A stretch of DNA of 64,000 nucleotides, taken from assembly GCA_021824175.1 (NCBI GenBank), contig JAKALP010000012.1, positions 1 through 64,000 on the forward strand, in the 5' to 3' direction. This stretch comes from Deltaproteobacteria bacterium (GTDB lineage: Bacteria; Desulfobacterota; Desulfobacteria; Desulfobacterales; Desulfosarcinaceae). The notes beneath the pieces are model-generated. The model did not search any database and had not been told where the DNA came from. It worked only from the letters and a program-made list of their open reading frames with translations. The translations under genes and the position numbers were made by a program. Positions 8,433 through 16,588 of the stretch are shown piece by piece; position 1 is the first letter of the stretch; every line of letters begins with the position of its first letter.

Positions 8433-9587
8433 ATGCTTCGACGGATCGTACGCTGGGCAATGGTGGTGCTGGTCGTACTCATCGGAATCGTTATGCTTGT
8501 GCGCGCCACGCGTCCAAAGCCAGTACAGGTATCCGTCAAGGCCGTAACCCGCGGCACGGTGGAACGTACTGTTTCCAACACCCGGGCTGGAACCGTCAAA
8601 GCCTGCCGCTGGGCCAAACTGTCTCCCAGCGCAGGGGGGCAGATCTATAACTTACCCATCAAGGAAGGCGATGCGGTCAAGGCGGGACAATTGTTGCTGG
8701 AGCTTTGGAATGATGATCTCAAAGCCCAGCTTTTATTGGTCCAGCGGGAGATGGCCGCGGCCCGCAACCGTTCCAGGGCCGCTTGCTTGAAATCGGAGGC
8801 GGCCCGGCGCAGTGCGGAGCGGCTGGTCGCCCTGCGCAAAAAAGATGTGGTGCCCGAAGATCGCACCGAAAATGCCGTGGCCGAGGCCACGGCCCTGGAA
8901 GCTGAGTGCCGGGCCGGCCAGACTGAGGTCAGCGTCTTGGAAGCCAAGGTGGCCCTTACTCAAGCCAACATCGAGCGCACGCGTTTACTGGCGCCCTTTG
9001 ATGGCGTGATTGCCCAGATCAACAACAAGCTATATGAGTTCGTCACGCCTTCTCCCGTAGGCATCCCCACGCCGCCGGCCGTGGAGATTATCGATAACTC
9101 CTGCTTCTATGTGACAGCCCCCATTGATGAAGTGGATGCTTCCGAGATTCGGGACCAGATGCCGGCTCGTATCACCATGGATGCCTTCAGAGATCGGCAC
9201 TTCGACGGTCGGGTGCGCCGAATCGCCGATTTTGTGCTCGATCTCGAAAAGCAGGCCCGTACCGTGGATGTCGAGGTGGCCTTCAACCGGTCCGAAGACC
9301 TCAAAGATCTGCTGGCCGGATATAGCGCCGATATCGAAGTCATTCTGGATGCTCGACAGGATGTGGTCCGGGTGCCCACCGAAGCCGTGATGGAAGGAAA
9401 GAAGGTCTATGTGTATCTGCCCGATCGCCACAAATTAAGTTTGCGGACCATTCGCGCCGGCCTGAGCAATTGGGATTGGACGGAAGTTATCGATGGGCTG
9501 ACTCCCGGCGATTGGGTGGTGACCAATACAGATGCTCCCGGAATCCAGGATGGGGCTGCCGCTGAACGAATGGCGGAGGCGCCATGA
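8433..9587 (+). CDS. periplasmic adaptor (membrane-fusion) subunit of MacAB-like exporter
   Basis: This 384-residue HlyD/MacA-type adaptor has one N-terminal membrane anchor (about residues 7-24). A biotinyl-lipoyl-like half follows (KLSPSAGGQIYNLPIKEGDAVKAGQLLLEL), then an alpha-helical hairpin rich in Ala, Arg and Glu (residues 95-180), the second lipoyl half (LLAPFDGVIAQINNKLYEFVTP) and beta-barrel and membrane-proximal domains. It would link the inner-membrane ABC permeases to an outer-membrane channel. No TolC-like gene lies in the window. Its stop overlaps the ATPase start by four bases, so the operon order is adaptor, ATPase, permease, permease. Confidence 0.87.
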   Translation: MLRRIVRWAMVVLVVLIGIVMLVRATRPKPVQVSVKAVTRGTVERTVSNTRAGTVKACRWAKLSPSAGGQIYNLPIKEGDAVKAGQLLLELWNDDLKAQLLLVQREMAAARNRSRAACLKSEAARRSAERLVALRKKDVVPEDRTENAVAEATALEAECRAGQTEVSVLEAKVALTQANIERTRLLAPFDGVIAQINNKLYEFVTPSPVGIPTPPAVEIIDNSCFYVTAPIDEVDASEIRDQMPARITMDAFRDRHFDGRVRRIADFVLDLEKQARTVDVEVAFNRSEDLKDLLAGYSADIEVILDARQDVVRVPTEAVMEGKKVYVYLPDRHKLSLRTIRAGLSNWDWTEVIDGLTPGDWVVTNTDAPGIQDGAAAERMAEAP

Positions 9588-10261
9588 TCATTCGCCTGGA
9601 GCGCATCGAGCGCACCTTTCAGGTCGGCGATGAACAGGTGCGCGCCTTGCGCCAGATCAGTTTGGGAGTGCAAGCAGGTGAGTACCTTTCCATCATGGGG
9701 CCTTCAGGATCCGGAAAATCTACCCTTCTTAACATTTTGGGGTTGTTGGACCGTCCGGATCAAGGCACCTACTGGCTGGAAGAGCGCAACACCACCGACT
9801 TGAACGATCGCCAACAAGCCGAAATTCGGCGCCATCGCATCGGTTTCATCTTTCAGTTTTTTCATCTCATCCCACGTTTGAGCGCAGCGGAAAATGTCGA
9901 GCTGCCCCTTACCTTGGCCGGCATTGATCCAACCCTTCGCAAGCAACGCGTGGATCAGGCCTTGGATCGGCTGGGTCTGGCTGATCGCGCCAAACATCGA
10001 CCCGATCAGCTTTCGGGTGGTCAACGGCAGCGGGTGGCTATCGCCCGCGCCACCATCATGCACCCCTCCATCATCCTGGCGGACGAACCTACCGGTAATC
10101 TTGATCGCAGCTCGGGCAACGAGGTGATCCAGGTTGTTGAATCCCTGCACCGGGAAGGAATGACCGTGGTGATGGTCACCCACGACCCCGAACTGGGCCA
10201 ACGCGCCCGTCGACGAGTTAAGATGATGGATGGGCTCATCGTCGAAGATCGTGAGGGTTGA
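9584..10261 (+). CDS. ABC transporter ATPase (MacB/LolD type)
   Basis: This 225-residue nucleotide-binding protein has Walker A GPSGSGKST (about residues 39-47), Q-loop FQFFHLIPRL, signature LSGGQRQRVAIARA, Walker B IILADEPTGNLD and the switch His in MVTHDPELG. The length and the LNILGLLDRPDQG segment are typical of MacB/LolD/FtsE-type ATPases that power FtsX-fold permeases without moving substrate through a canonical channel. It is coupled to the adaptor by a four-base overlap and to the first permease by a one-base gap. Confidence 0.93.
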   Translation: MIIRLERIERTFQVGDEQVRALRQISLGVQAGEYLSIMGPSGSGKSTLLNILGLLDRPDQGTYWLEERNTTDLNDRQQAEIRRHRIGFIFQFFHLIPRLSAAENVELPLTLAGIDPTLRKQRVDQALDRLGLADRAKHRPDQLSGGQRQRVAIARATIMHPSIILADEPTGNLDRSSGNEVIQVVESLHREGMTVVMVTHDPELGQRARRRVKMMDGLIVEDREG

Positions 10262-10262
10262 G

Positions 10263-11468
10263 ATGAAAATCAAGGATGTGGTCCTTTTCTGTGTCCGATC
10301 CCTGGCTGGATACCCTCTGCGCACTGGGTTGATGCTGCTGGCCATGGCCATCGGCGTGGCCGCGGTGGTGTTATTAACCTCTTTGGGTGAGGGGGCGCGA
10401 CGATATGTTACCGATCAATTCTCTTCCCTGGGTACCCATCTGCTGATTGTGTTACCGGGCCGCTCTGAAACTGTGGGCGGTCCTCCGCCCCTGTTGGGGC
10501 AGACGCCTCGTGACTTGACGCTGTCCGACGCCATGTCGTTGAAGAGCAGCAGTGCCATTCACCATGTGGCCCCCCTTATGGTAGGCGCGGCGCCGGTGGG
10601 ACATGGTCATTTGATCCGGGAAGTCATCGTATTAGGCTCCACCGCTGAATTGTATATAGTGCGCGGCCTTACCATGGCCCAGGGCCGTTTTATCCCCACT
10701 GGCGATGTCAACCGGGCCGAGGCGCTGTGTGTATTGGGATATAAACTCAAATCCGAGTTGTTTGGCAGCGATTCTCCGCTGGGGCAGTTTGTACGCATTG
10801 CGGATCGGCGGTACCGTGTTGTCGGCGTGTTGTCCAAAAAAGGCCAATCCCTGGGCTTTGATATGAGTGATGTGGCCATCATTCCGGTGGCATCGGCATC
10901 GGCGCTCTTTAACCGCTCTTCGCTATTTCGGATCATGGTCCAAGCCAGCGGACGGGAAGCCATCCCAAAAGCCAAAGCGGCGATACTTAAGATTATCCGC
11001 GAGCGTCACGACGATGAAGACGATGTGACGGTTATCACCCAAGACGCCCTGTTGGCCACCTTTGACCGGATCTTCAAGTCTCTGACATTGGCCGTGGCCG
11101 GGATCGCTTCCATCAGTCTGGCCGTGGCTGGGATTTTAATCATGAATGTAATGCTCATTGCCGTGTCCCAGCGCACCGCGGAGGTCGGGCTGCTCAAGGC
11201 GGTGGGCACCCCTGGCCGGCAGATCCAGCGTCTCTTTTTATCGGAAGCGGCCATGCTCTCTTTGATCGGCGCTGGTGCCGGTCTGCTGTTGGCCATGGGC
11301 GGAAAAATGGTGTTAATCAGAATCTTTCCCGCCTTTCCGGTCACCATTCCCTATTGGGCACCGGCGGCCGCGGTGGGCCTGGCATTGGTAAGCGGCTTGA
11401 TCTTCGGAGTACTGCCAGCCCGCCGGGCTGCGCGGTTGGACCCGGTGGCGGCACTGTCGCGGCGTTGA
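10263..11468 (+). CDS. FtsX/MacB-type ABC permease, first paralogue
   Basis: This 401-residue permease has an N-terminal membrane helix (LRTGLMLLAMAIGVAAVVLLTSLGEG), a large periplasmic MacB_PCD-like domain (about residues 45-270) and three C-terminal helices ending in the usual GLIFGVLPARRAARLDPVAAL motif. The start at 10263 follows GAGGGTTGAG directly after the ATPase stop; an 11-codon upstream extension inside the ATPase gene is rejected. It is clearly homologous to the second permease at 11691 (shared segments such as GVAAVVLLTSLGEG and KGQ-LGFD). The two probably form a heterodimer driven by the one ATPase. Confidence 0.9.
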   Translation: MKIKDVVLFCVRSLAGYPLRTGLMLLAMAIGVAAVVLLTSLGEGARRYVTDQFSSLGTHLLIVLPGRSETVGGPPPLLGQTPRDLTLSDAMSLKSSSAIHHVAPLMVGAAPVGHGHLIREVIVLGSTAELYIVRGLTMAQGRFIPTGDVNRAEALCVLGYKLKSELFGSDSPLGQFVRIADRRYRVVGVLSKKGQSLGFDMSDVAIIPVASASALFNRSSLFRIMVQASGREAIPKAKAAILKIIRERHDDEDDVTVITQDALLATFDRIFKSLTLAVAGIASISLAVAGILIMNVMLIAVSQRTAEVGLLKAVGTPGRQIQRLFLSEAAMLSLIGAGAGLLLAMGGKMVLIRIFPAFPVTIPYWAPAAAVGLALVSGLIFGVLPARRAARLDPVAALSRR

Positions 11469-11503
11469 CTGGACCCGGCCAATTTTGGCTGGTCGTGACA
11501 TGA

Positions 11504-11625
11504 AACGCTATTGGGGCACCAGGATTCCTGCCACACAGAGGCCGTGGGATTCGCGGTTGAGAACAGCTGGCCTGGGGAAAGTGAAAATCCGATGAGCATT
11601 GGTTTCTGTACCCCAATATAGCGTT
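11504..11625 (+). ncRNA. candidate structured RNA element between the two permease genes
   Basis: The outer arms AACGCTATTGGGG (11504-11516) and CCCCAATATAGCGTT (11611-11625) pair, apart from two extra bases on the right. Inside, GGATT (11522-11526) can pair with AATCC (11586-11590), and AGGCC (11539-11543) with GGCCT (11569-11573). A second GGATT at 11548-11552 offers an alternative partner. Short pieces recall cobalamin-riboswitch core strings (GGGAA, GTGAAAATCC, CTGT), but the order and the CCCGC piece do not fit. It lies in a 222-base gap inside an otherwise tight operon, ahead of the second permease. Confidence 0.35.
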
Positions 11626-11690
11626 GCTGCCTCTGATTAGATCATCAGTATCCATGAACCCTATGCCTTGAAAGAGGACGCGTTTTATCA

Positions 11691-12890
11691 ATGAATCTGG
11701 GTGATGCCGTAAACCTCTCTTTGCAAGCGGTGATTAGTCACCGGTTGCGCAGCTTTCTCACCGCTTTAGGAATTGCCGTGGGCGTGGCTGCCGTGGTGTT
11801 GCTCACATCCGTAGGCGAGGGAATTCACCGCTTTGTGTTGGCCGAATTCACGCAATTCGGCACCAATCTGATCGGCATTACCCCTGGCAAAGCCACCACG
11901 ATCGGCATATCCGGTGGGATCATCAGCAATGTCCGGCCCCTGAGCATTGCCGATGCCCTGGCCTTGCAGGCTCTGCCGCGGGTCATTGCCACGGTGCCGG
12001 TGGTACAGGGCAATGCCGCGGTGGAATACGAGCGCCACAGTCGCCGCACCTATGTGTTCGGGGTGGGCCCGGCCGCCCCCCAGGTCTGGTCCATGCGGGT
12101 GGCCCAAGGTCGGTTCCTGCCGGATGATGATCCACGCACGGCCCGGGCCTTCGCGGTTTTGGGCAGCAAGGTCAAACAGGAACTGTTTGGCTCCGACAAT
12201 CCATTGGGCCGGCGCATCCGCATCGGCGGCGAGCACTATCGCATTACGGGAGTAATGGAGTCCAAAGGGCAGATGCTTGGATTTGATCTTGACGATGCGG
12301 TTTACATTCCAGCCGGCCGATCGCTGGCTCTTTATAACCGTGAAAGTCTCATGGAGATCGACTTGCTTTACGCGGCGGGCAGCAACTCCGCCGATGTGGC
12401 CAAGGCGGCCAAGGAATTGCTCACCGCGCGGCACGGCAGCGATGACACGACGATCGTCACCCAGGATCAGATGCTCGATGTGCTCGGCTCGGTACTCAAT
12501 ATATTAACTTTGGCGGTGGGCGCCTTGGGCGGGATCTCGCTTCTGGTGGGTGGTGTGGGAATACTTACAATCATGACCATTGCCGTCCAGGAACGCACCG
12601 CTGAAATCGGGCTGCTCCGGGCCATGGGGGCAGACCACCGGCAGGTGCTTTTTCTTTTCCTGGGCGAAGCCATTGTGTTGGCCAGCCTGGGCGGATTGGC
12701 CGGTTTGACGCTGGGTGTTGGCGGCGCCTGGCTGCTGGGCAAGCTCCTACCCGCCTTGCCGACCCATACACCCTGGAGTTATGTGCTTTTCTCTGAATTG
12801 TTGGCCGCCCTGATCGGATTGCTGGCTGGCATATTGCCTGCCCAGCATGCGGCTCACCTCGATCCCATCGAAGCCTTGCGGGCAGAATAG
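11691..12890 (+). CDS. FtsX/MacB-type ABC permease, second paralogue
   Basis: This 399-residue permease has the same layout as the first: an N-terminal helix (LTALGIAVGVAAVVLLTSVGEG), a periplasmic domain and three C-terminal helices with GLLAGILPAQHAAHLDPIEALRAE. The KGQMLGFDLDDAVYIPA segment matches the first paralogue and MacB_PCD domains. It is separated by 222 bases from the first permease, unlike the abutting genes upstream. The ribosome-binding site is weak (GAGGA about 13 bases before the ATG), so expression may depend on the RNA structure upstream. Confidence 0.9.
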   Translation: MNLGDAVNLSLQAVISHRLRSFLTALGIAVGVAAVVLLTSVGEGIHRFVLAEFTQFGTNLIGITPGKATTIGISGGIISNVRPLSIADALALQALPRVIATVPVVQGNAAVEYERHSRRTYVFGVGPAAPQVWSMRVAQGRFLPDDDPRTARAFAVLGSKVKQELFGSDNPLGRRIRIGGEHYRITGVMESKGQMLGFDLDDAVYIPAGRSLALYNRESLMEIDLLYAAGSNSADVAKAAKELLTARHGSDDTTIVTQDQMLDVLGSVLNILTLAVGALGGISLLVGGVGILTIMTIAVQERTAEIGLLRAMGADHRQVLFLFLGEAIVLASLGGLAGLTLGVGGAWLLGKLLPALPTHTPWSYVLFSELLAALIGLLAGILPAQHAAHLDPIEALRAE

Positions 12891-13013
12891 AAATGTATGT
12901 TAGTCGCTGCCCTTTGATTTGACTGGCCGATGGGCGGCAATCCGTTTGATCACCGCATCTTCCCCGGATCACCTTCTACTATCATCCTGCCACCGTTTAC
13001 CATTTTTGTAATA

Positions 13014-13062
13014 CGTCACTCATTTTGACGAATATCGTCAGTAAATTGGATCAGGGTTGACG
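13014..13062. promoter_or_regulatory. cluster of TGACG/CGTCA half-sites
   Basis: CGTCA (13014-13018), a perfect palindrome TGACGA-ATA-TCGTCA (13026-13040) and TGACG (13058-13062) occur within 50 bases in an AT-rich 348-base gap (12891-13238). They lie about 180 bases upstream of the small Cys-rich gene. This arrangement is typical of an operator for a dimeric regulator; which protein binds is unknown. Nothing else gene-like was seen in this gap. Confidence 0.35.
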
Positions 13063-13238
13063 TGTATTTGGTTATATATTTGAAATAGCTTAATAATATT
13101 TCAAAGTTAAATTGTGGTGCAATAATTGCAAAAGATAGGGGTGTCCCTGAATGTGATTCAATCACTGAGGGAAAAGAAAGCGGTAGATGACGGAGGTCGA
13201 GGATTTCGAAAAAGTACCCCAACCGAAAAGGAGATCCC

Positions 13239-13433
13239 ATGATATCCTCTCCCTGCAAACAGTGTTACAGACTCTTTCTACCCAAGGACGAATGTATAGA
13301 GACTTGCGAAATGATCCGGGCGATCCAAAGCTTTCAATTCACCATGCCGACCATGCCATACTCTTCCATCGACAGCACTGACTCCAATCGATACCACCTA
13401 GCCTTGCCGGTTGGAACGCAGATGTACGATTGA
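13239..13433 (+). CDS. small Cys-rich protein
   Basis: This 64-residue protein begins MISSPCKQCYRLFLPKDECIETC, giving C-x2-C-x10-C-x3-C, a plausible zinc or iron-sulfur knuckle. The start follows a strong AAGGAG seven bases upstream, which argues for real translation despite the small size. The C-terminal half is polar with no recognisable motif. I know no named family for it. It stands alone between the exporter operon and the convergent YqeY gene. Confidence 0.55.
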   Translation: MISSPCKQCYRLFLPKDECIETCEMIRAIQSFQFTMPTMPYSSIDSTDSNRYHLALPVGTQMYD

Positions 13434-13594
13434 TTTTGGGTTGGCTCGGAGGCGCAACCTCGCTCCAGGGCGTATTTGGCTGTGTCGCTCTGGAGCGCTG
13501 GAATCTATTAAGCCCTAATCCCATATGTTGCTGCTTCCAGCCTGGCTCCCCGTTCCCATCGGGGGTGCCGGGTGGGGATCACCGTCGGAACTGG

Positions 13595-13993
13595 CTATAC
13601 CTGTTGCAACACCTTTTTCACCAGATTGCCATCGGCGCCGGCGCCAAAATGGGCCATTATCGGTTTCATGGCCTGCATCTTATTGTTAAATTTTGAAAAA
13701 TCGATATTGGCCTTGATCCATGCGAGTATTTCGGCCTCAGTGGCCATCTTGGGCAGGTAGCTTTCAGCCACTACGATAAAACGGTTGCTCTCGCCGCCGC
13801 CGGTCTGAGCCAACACCTCTTTTTCCGATTTGATTAATTTCTTGACGACTTGAACCACTTCATCATCGGTTAGGCTTTTTTGGGCCTGCCGGCCGAATTC
13901 ACCCATGATCACCCTTAGGATGCTTTTTTTCTCTTCATCTTTGGCCTTCATGGCCTGCGCTAAATCCTGCTTGATCCGATCTTGTAAACCCAT
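13595..13993 (-). CDS. YqeY/GatB-tail domain protein
   Basis: This 132-residue protein is shorter than typical full-length YqeY proteins (about 148). It has the expected pattern: MGLQDRIKQDLAQAMKAKDEEKKSILRVIMGE at the start, the LTDDEVVQVVKKLIKSEKE helix, and VVAESYLPKMATEAEILAWI before a glycine-poor tail MKPIMAHFGAGADGNLVKKVL. The family resembles the tRNA-binding tail of the GatB amidotransferase subunit, but its role as a free protein is unclear. GGAGG lies six bases before the ATG. It is a monocistronic minus-strand gene. Confidence 0.85.
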   Translation of the reverse strand: MGLQDRIKQDLAQAMKAKDEEKKSILRVIMGEFGRQAQKSLTDDEVVQVVKKLIKSEKEVLAQTGGGESNRFIVVAESYLPKMATEAEILAWIKANIDFSKFNNKMQAMKPIMAHFGAGADGNLVKKVLQQV

Positions 13994-14264
13994 ATGGCCT
14001 CCTGCCCTTTATAAATCGTTGTCTATTTGCTTCTTTTACTGTGGTGAGGGGATAATTGCAATGCCACCGCTCCCTTGGGGATTGATCGAATGGTCTAATG
14101 GCTGAGTGGTTTTATAACCGATTCGGTCCAAAATTCGATGGTCTCGGTGTTTGATGAATCAATTGTTCTCCTTTTTAACGAATTGACATTTAAAAGAAAA
14201 TTACAGATAAAATTCAAAGTATTTGACGTATACGGACAAAGGACCACAGACAAAGGAAAACACC

Positions 14265-14942
14265 ATGCGTCTGCTTTTCATCGAGGATGATCCCAAAATC
14301 GCCTCATTTGTCATCAAGGGGTTTGAATCGGCCGGATTTGCCGTGGACCATGCGCCTGACGGCGAAAGTGGGTTGGATTTGGCTCTGGTGGAGCCTTATG
14401 ATGTCATTATTATCGATTTAATGCTTCCCAAAAGGGATGGCTTGTCGGTCATCCGGCATCTGCGTCGCGAAAAAGTCAAAACACCGGTCATCATTCTGAG
14501 CGCCAAGGACTCTGTGGATGATCGTGTCCGAGGCCTTGAAATCGGCAGCGATGACTATCTGCCCAAGCCATTTGCCTTTGCCGAGCTGCTGGCCAGAGTA
14601 CAAGCGCTGGTACGCCGGGCCAGCGGGGCAGCCGAACCCACCCGTCTGACAGTGGGCGATCTGAGTCTTGACCTGGTCACTCGGGAAGTATTTCGGGGCG
14701 GCCGCCGTATCGACCTGCAACCGCTGGAATTTTCTTTACTGGCTTACCTTATGCGCAATGCTGATAAAGTTGTTTCAAAGACCATGATTATGGAGCATGT
14801 GTGGCATTACAATTTTGACCCCCAGACCAATGTGGTCGAGGCGCGCATCTGCCGGTTGCGGGACAAAATCGATAAAGGCTTGGAAGATAAACTGCTGCAT
14901 ACGGTGCGCGGGGTCGGTTATGTTCTTCGCCAGGATCAATAG
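14265..14942 (+). CDS. OmpR-family response regulator
   Basis: This 225-residue DNA-binding response regulator has a receiver domain at residues 1-115, with acidic pocket EDD (7-9), phospho-acceptor Asp51 in IIIDLMLPKRDG and the conserved Lys in YLPKPFAF. A winged-helix output domain follows (about 125-223, ending HTVRGVGYVLR). The start at 14265 follows AAAGGA; 14 upstream codons in frame are rejected. It overlaps the histidine kinase gene by 23 bases, so the two form a coupled two-component system. The target genes are not evident. Confidence 0.93.
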   Translation: MRLLFIEDDPKIASFVIKGFESAGFAVDHAPDGESGLDLALVEPYDVIIIDLMLPKRDGLSVIRHLRREKVKTPVIILSAKDSVDDRVRGLEIGSDDYLPKPFAFAELLARVQALVRRASGAAEPTRLTVGDLSLDLVTREVFRGGRRIDLQPLEFSLLAYLMRNADKVVSKTMIMEHVWHYNFDPQTNVVEARICRLRDKIDKGLEDKLLHTVRGVGYVLRQDQ

Positions 14943-16335
14943 GCTTCGCCATTCGTTGGCTTTCCGTTTGACCCTATGGTACGTTTTTGTCTTCGTGCTG
15001 TCGGCCACGGTGGCCTTTGCGCTGTTTTATCTTCTCATCCTGCGTTTGATTTCCCAACGCACCGACGAGGACCTGATAACCAACGCCAACCGACTGGCCC
15101 AGGTGTATGCCCTGGAAGGCGGTGAAATGCTGCGCCGGGCTGCGTTGTTGCAAGTCCAGACGACTGGCGAGCAGAAGATGTTCTTTCGCCTTTTTTATCC
15201 CAGCGGCGTTTTTTTCTCCTCCTCAAATATGACTTACTGGAAAAACATCGGCATCGATCGCAAGGCTGTGGATGCGGTATTGGAAGAGGGACGGTTGTTC
15301 AGCCTGGTCACCCAGCCCATTCCCAGAAGACCTTATAACGCCCGTATCATCTACAAGCGCATTGGTATTAACGTGGTGCTACAATTGGGCGTTTCACTGC
15401 AGAATGAAAGCCACTTGGTGGAAACATTTAAACGCACTTTTGTCATCACCATGAGCGTTTTGCTTCTGATTGCCGTGGGGCTGGGATGGATTATGGCGCG
15501 CAGCGCCCTTGCGGGAGTAGCGTCAGTGACCCAGACCGCGCAGAAGATATCGGAAGAAGATTTGGATACTCGGGTGCCGGTACTGCACCGACATGATGAA
15601 ATCGACCAATTGGCGGTTACCTTTAACCAAATGCTTGACCGCATCAAGCAGCTGATCAGTGGTATCCGTCAAATGAACGATAACATCGCCCACGACTTAC
15701 GTAGCCCCATCGCCCGAATCCGAGGCCTGGCCGAAGTGACCCTGACCAGTGACGGCGGCATGGAAGAATATGCTCAGATGGCGGCCAGCACCATCGAAGA
15801 GTGCGACCGCTTGCTACAGATGATCAATACGATGTTGACCATCTCGCGTACCGAAGCCGGTGTTGATCCCATCACGCTGGAAAATGTGGATTTGGCCAAA
15901 GTGGCTCGCGAAGCGTGTGTCCTCTTCCAACCGTTGGCGGAAGATAAACAGATCAGTCTGCACTGCAGCGCCGATTCTCCATGTAGCGTGCGAGGCAATG
16001 AACAAATGCTGCAACGTTTGATAGCCAACCTGGTGGACAATGCCATCAAATACACCGATATGAACGGGTCGGTGTGGGTCACGGTGAACTCCGCCGACGG
16101 CAATGTTGTAATGGAGGTTAGGGATAATGGCCCCGGCATCCCGCCGGAGGATCACAGACGCATCTTCCAACGCTTTTTCCGCGGTGATCAAAGTCGCTCC
16201 GTGGGCGGCGCAGGCCTTGGCCTCAGTCTGGCTCAAGCTATTGTTCGGGCCCATGGCGGCTCCATCATCCTGCAAAGCATGCCAGGGCAGGGCAGTACTT
16301 TCACCATTGCTCTTCCGCGGCAAGATTCACATTAG
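14920..16335 (+). CDS. membrane sensor histidine kinase
   Basis: This 471-residue kinase partners the upstream regulator. Two membrane helices (about residues 14-36 and 170-192) flank a periplasmic sensor of about 130 residues. A HAMP region follows (ARSALAGVASVTQTAQKISEEDLDTRVPV). The H-box DNIAHDLRSPIARIRGLAEV has the phosphorylated His near residue 257. N-box NLVDNAIKYTD, G1 DNGPGIP and G2 GGAGLGLSLAQAIV complete the ATPase domain. The ATG at 14920 lies inside the regulator gene in another frame and gives MFFARINRLRHSLAFRL; longer upstream frame is only the shadow of the regulator. Confidence 0.92.
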   Translation: MFFARINRLRHSLAFRLTLWYVFVFVLSATVAFALFYLLILRLISQRTDEDLITNANRLAQVYALEGGEMLRRAALLQVQTTGEQKMFFRLFYPSGVFFSSSNMTYWKNIGIDRKAVDAVLEEGRLFSLVTQPIPRRPYNARIIYKRIGINVVLQLGVSLQNESHLVETFKRTFVITMSVLLLIAVGLGWIMARSALAGVASVTQTAQKISEEDLDTRVPVLHRHDEIDQLAVTFNQMLDRIKQLISGIRQMNDNIAHDLRSPIARIRGLAEVTLTSDGGMEEYAQMAASTIEECDRLLQMINTMLTISRTEAGVDPITLENVDLAKVAREACVLFQPLAEDKQISLHCSADSPCSVRGNEQMLQRLIANLVDNAIKYTDMNGSVWVTVNSADGNVVMEVRDNGPGIPPEDHRRIFQRFFRGDQSRSVGGAGLGLSLAQAIVRAHGGSIILQSMPGQGSTFTIALPRQDSH

Positions 16336-16340
16336 ATACT

Positions 16341-16484
16341 ACAAGCCATCTCAAAATAGTTTTTTGGTCCAAACTCTTTGTTGGAGGCAAATTTTAAATC
16401 CTCGAAATACTTCAGTATGTCTGCGGTTTAAAATTTGCCTCCGCCGCGATTTTGGCCCAAAACCCTTATTTTGAGATGGCTTGT
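16341..16484. repeat. 144-bp nested palindrome (MITE-like repeat)
   Basis: Three nested dyads share one centre: an 18-base perfect outer pair (ACAAGCCATCTCAAAATA at 16341-16358 with its complement at 16467-16484), a 16-base perfect inner pair (GGAGGCAAATTTTAAA at 16383-16398 with 16427-16442) and an ATAC/GTAT core near 16412. The compact, almost fully self-complementary shape is that of a dispersed mobile repeat rather than a simple terminator. No second copy was seen in the window. Confidence 0.7.
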
Positions 16485-16490
16485 AATTGT

Positions 16491-16524
16491 CGCCAAAAAG
16501 AAATCCCCCTGAGCAGGGGGATTT
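16491..16524 (-). terminator. terminator of the class II aldolase gene
   Basis: AAATCCCCCT (16501-16510) pairs with AGGGGGATTT (16515-16524). Read on the minus strand the hairpin is followed by CTTTTTGG. It lies about 65 bases beyond the stop of the aldolase gene. Confidence 0.8.
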
Positions 16525-16588
16525 CAGTAAAGTCTGCAATTGGGTCTTTTACATGATAGCTTCAACCTTCCGCTACTTCATCTACTGA

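Noticed and set aside
11519-11610. cobalamin riboswitch identification
   Set aside because: Core-like strings are present, but the order is wrong and the conserved CCCGC piece is missing, so only a generic structured element is reported.
11341-11691. minus-strand frame covering the gap between the permeases
   Set aside because: Begins over the permease gene, random composition; the gap is better explained by an RNA-like inverted repeat.
16501-16524. GGGGGATTT dyad as part of the 144-bp repeat
   Set aside because: It is a separate short hairpin with its own T-run on the minus strand, serving as terminator of the aldolase gene.
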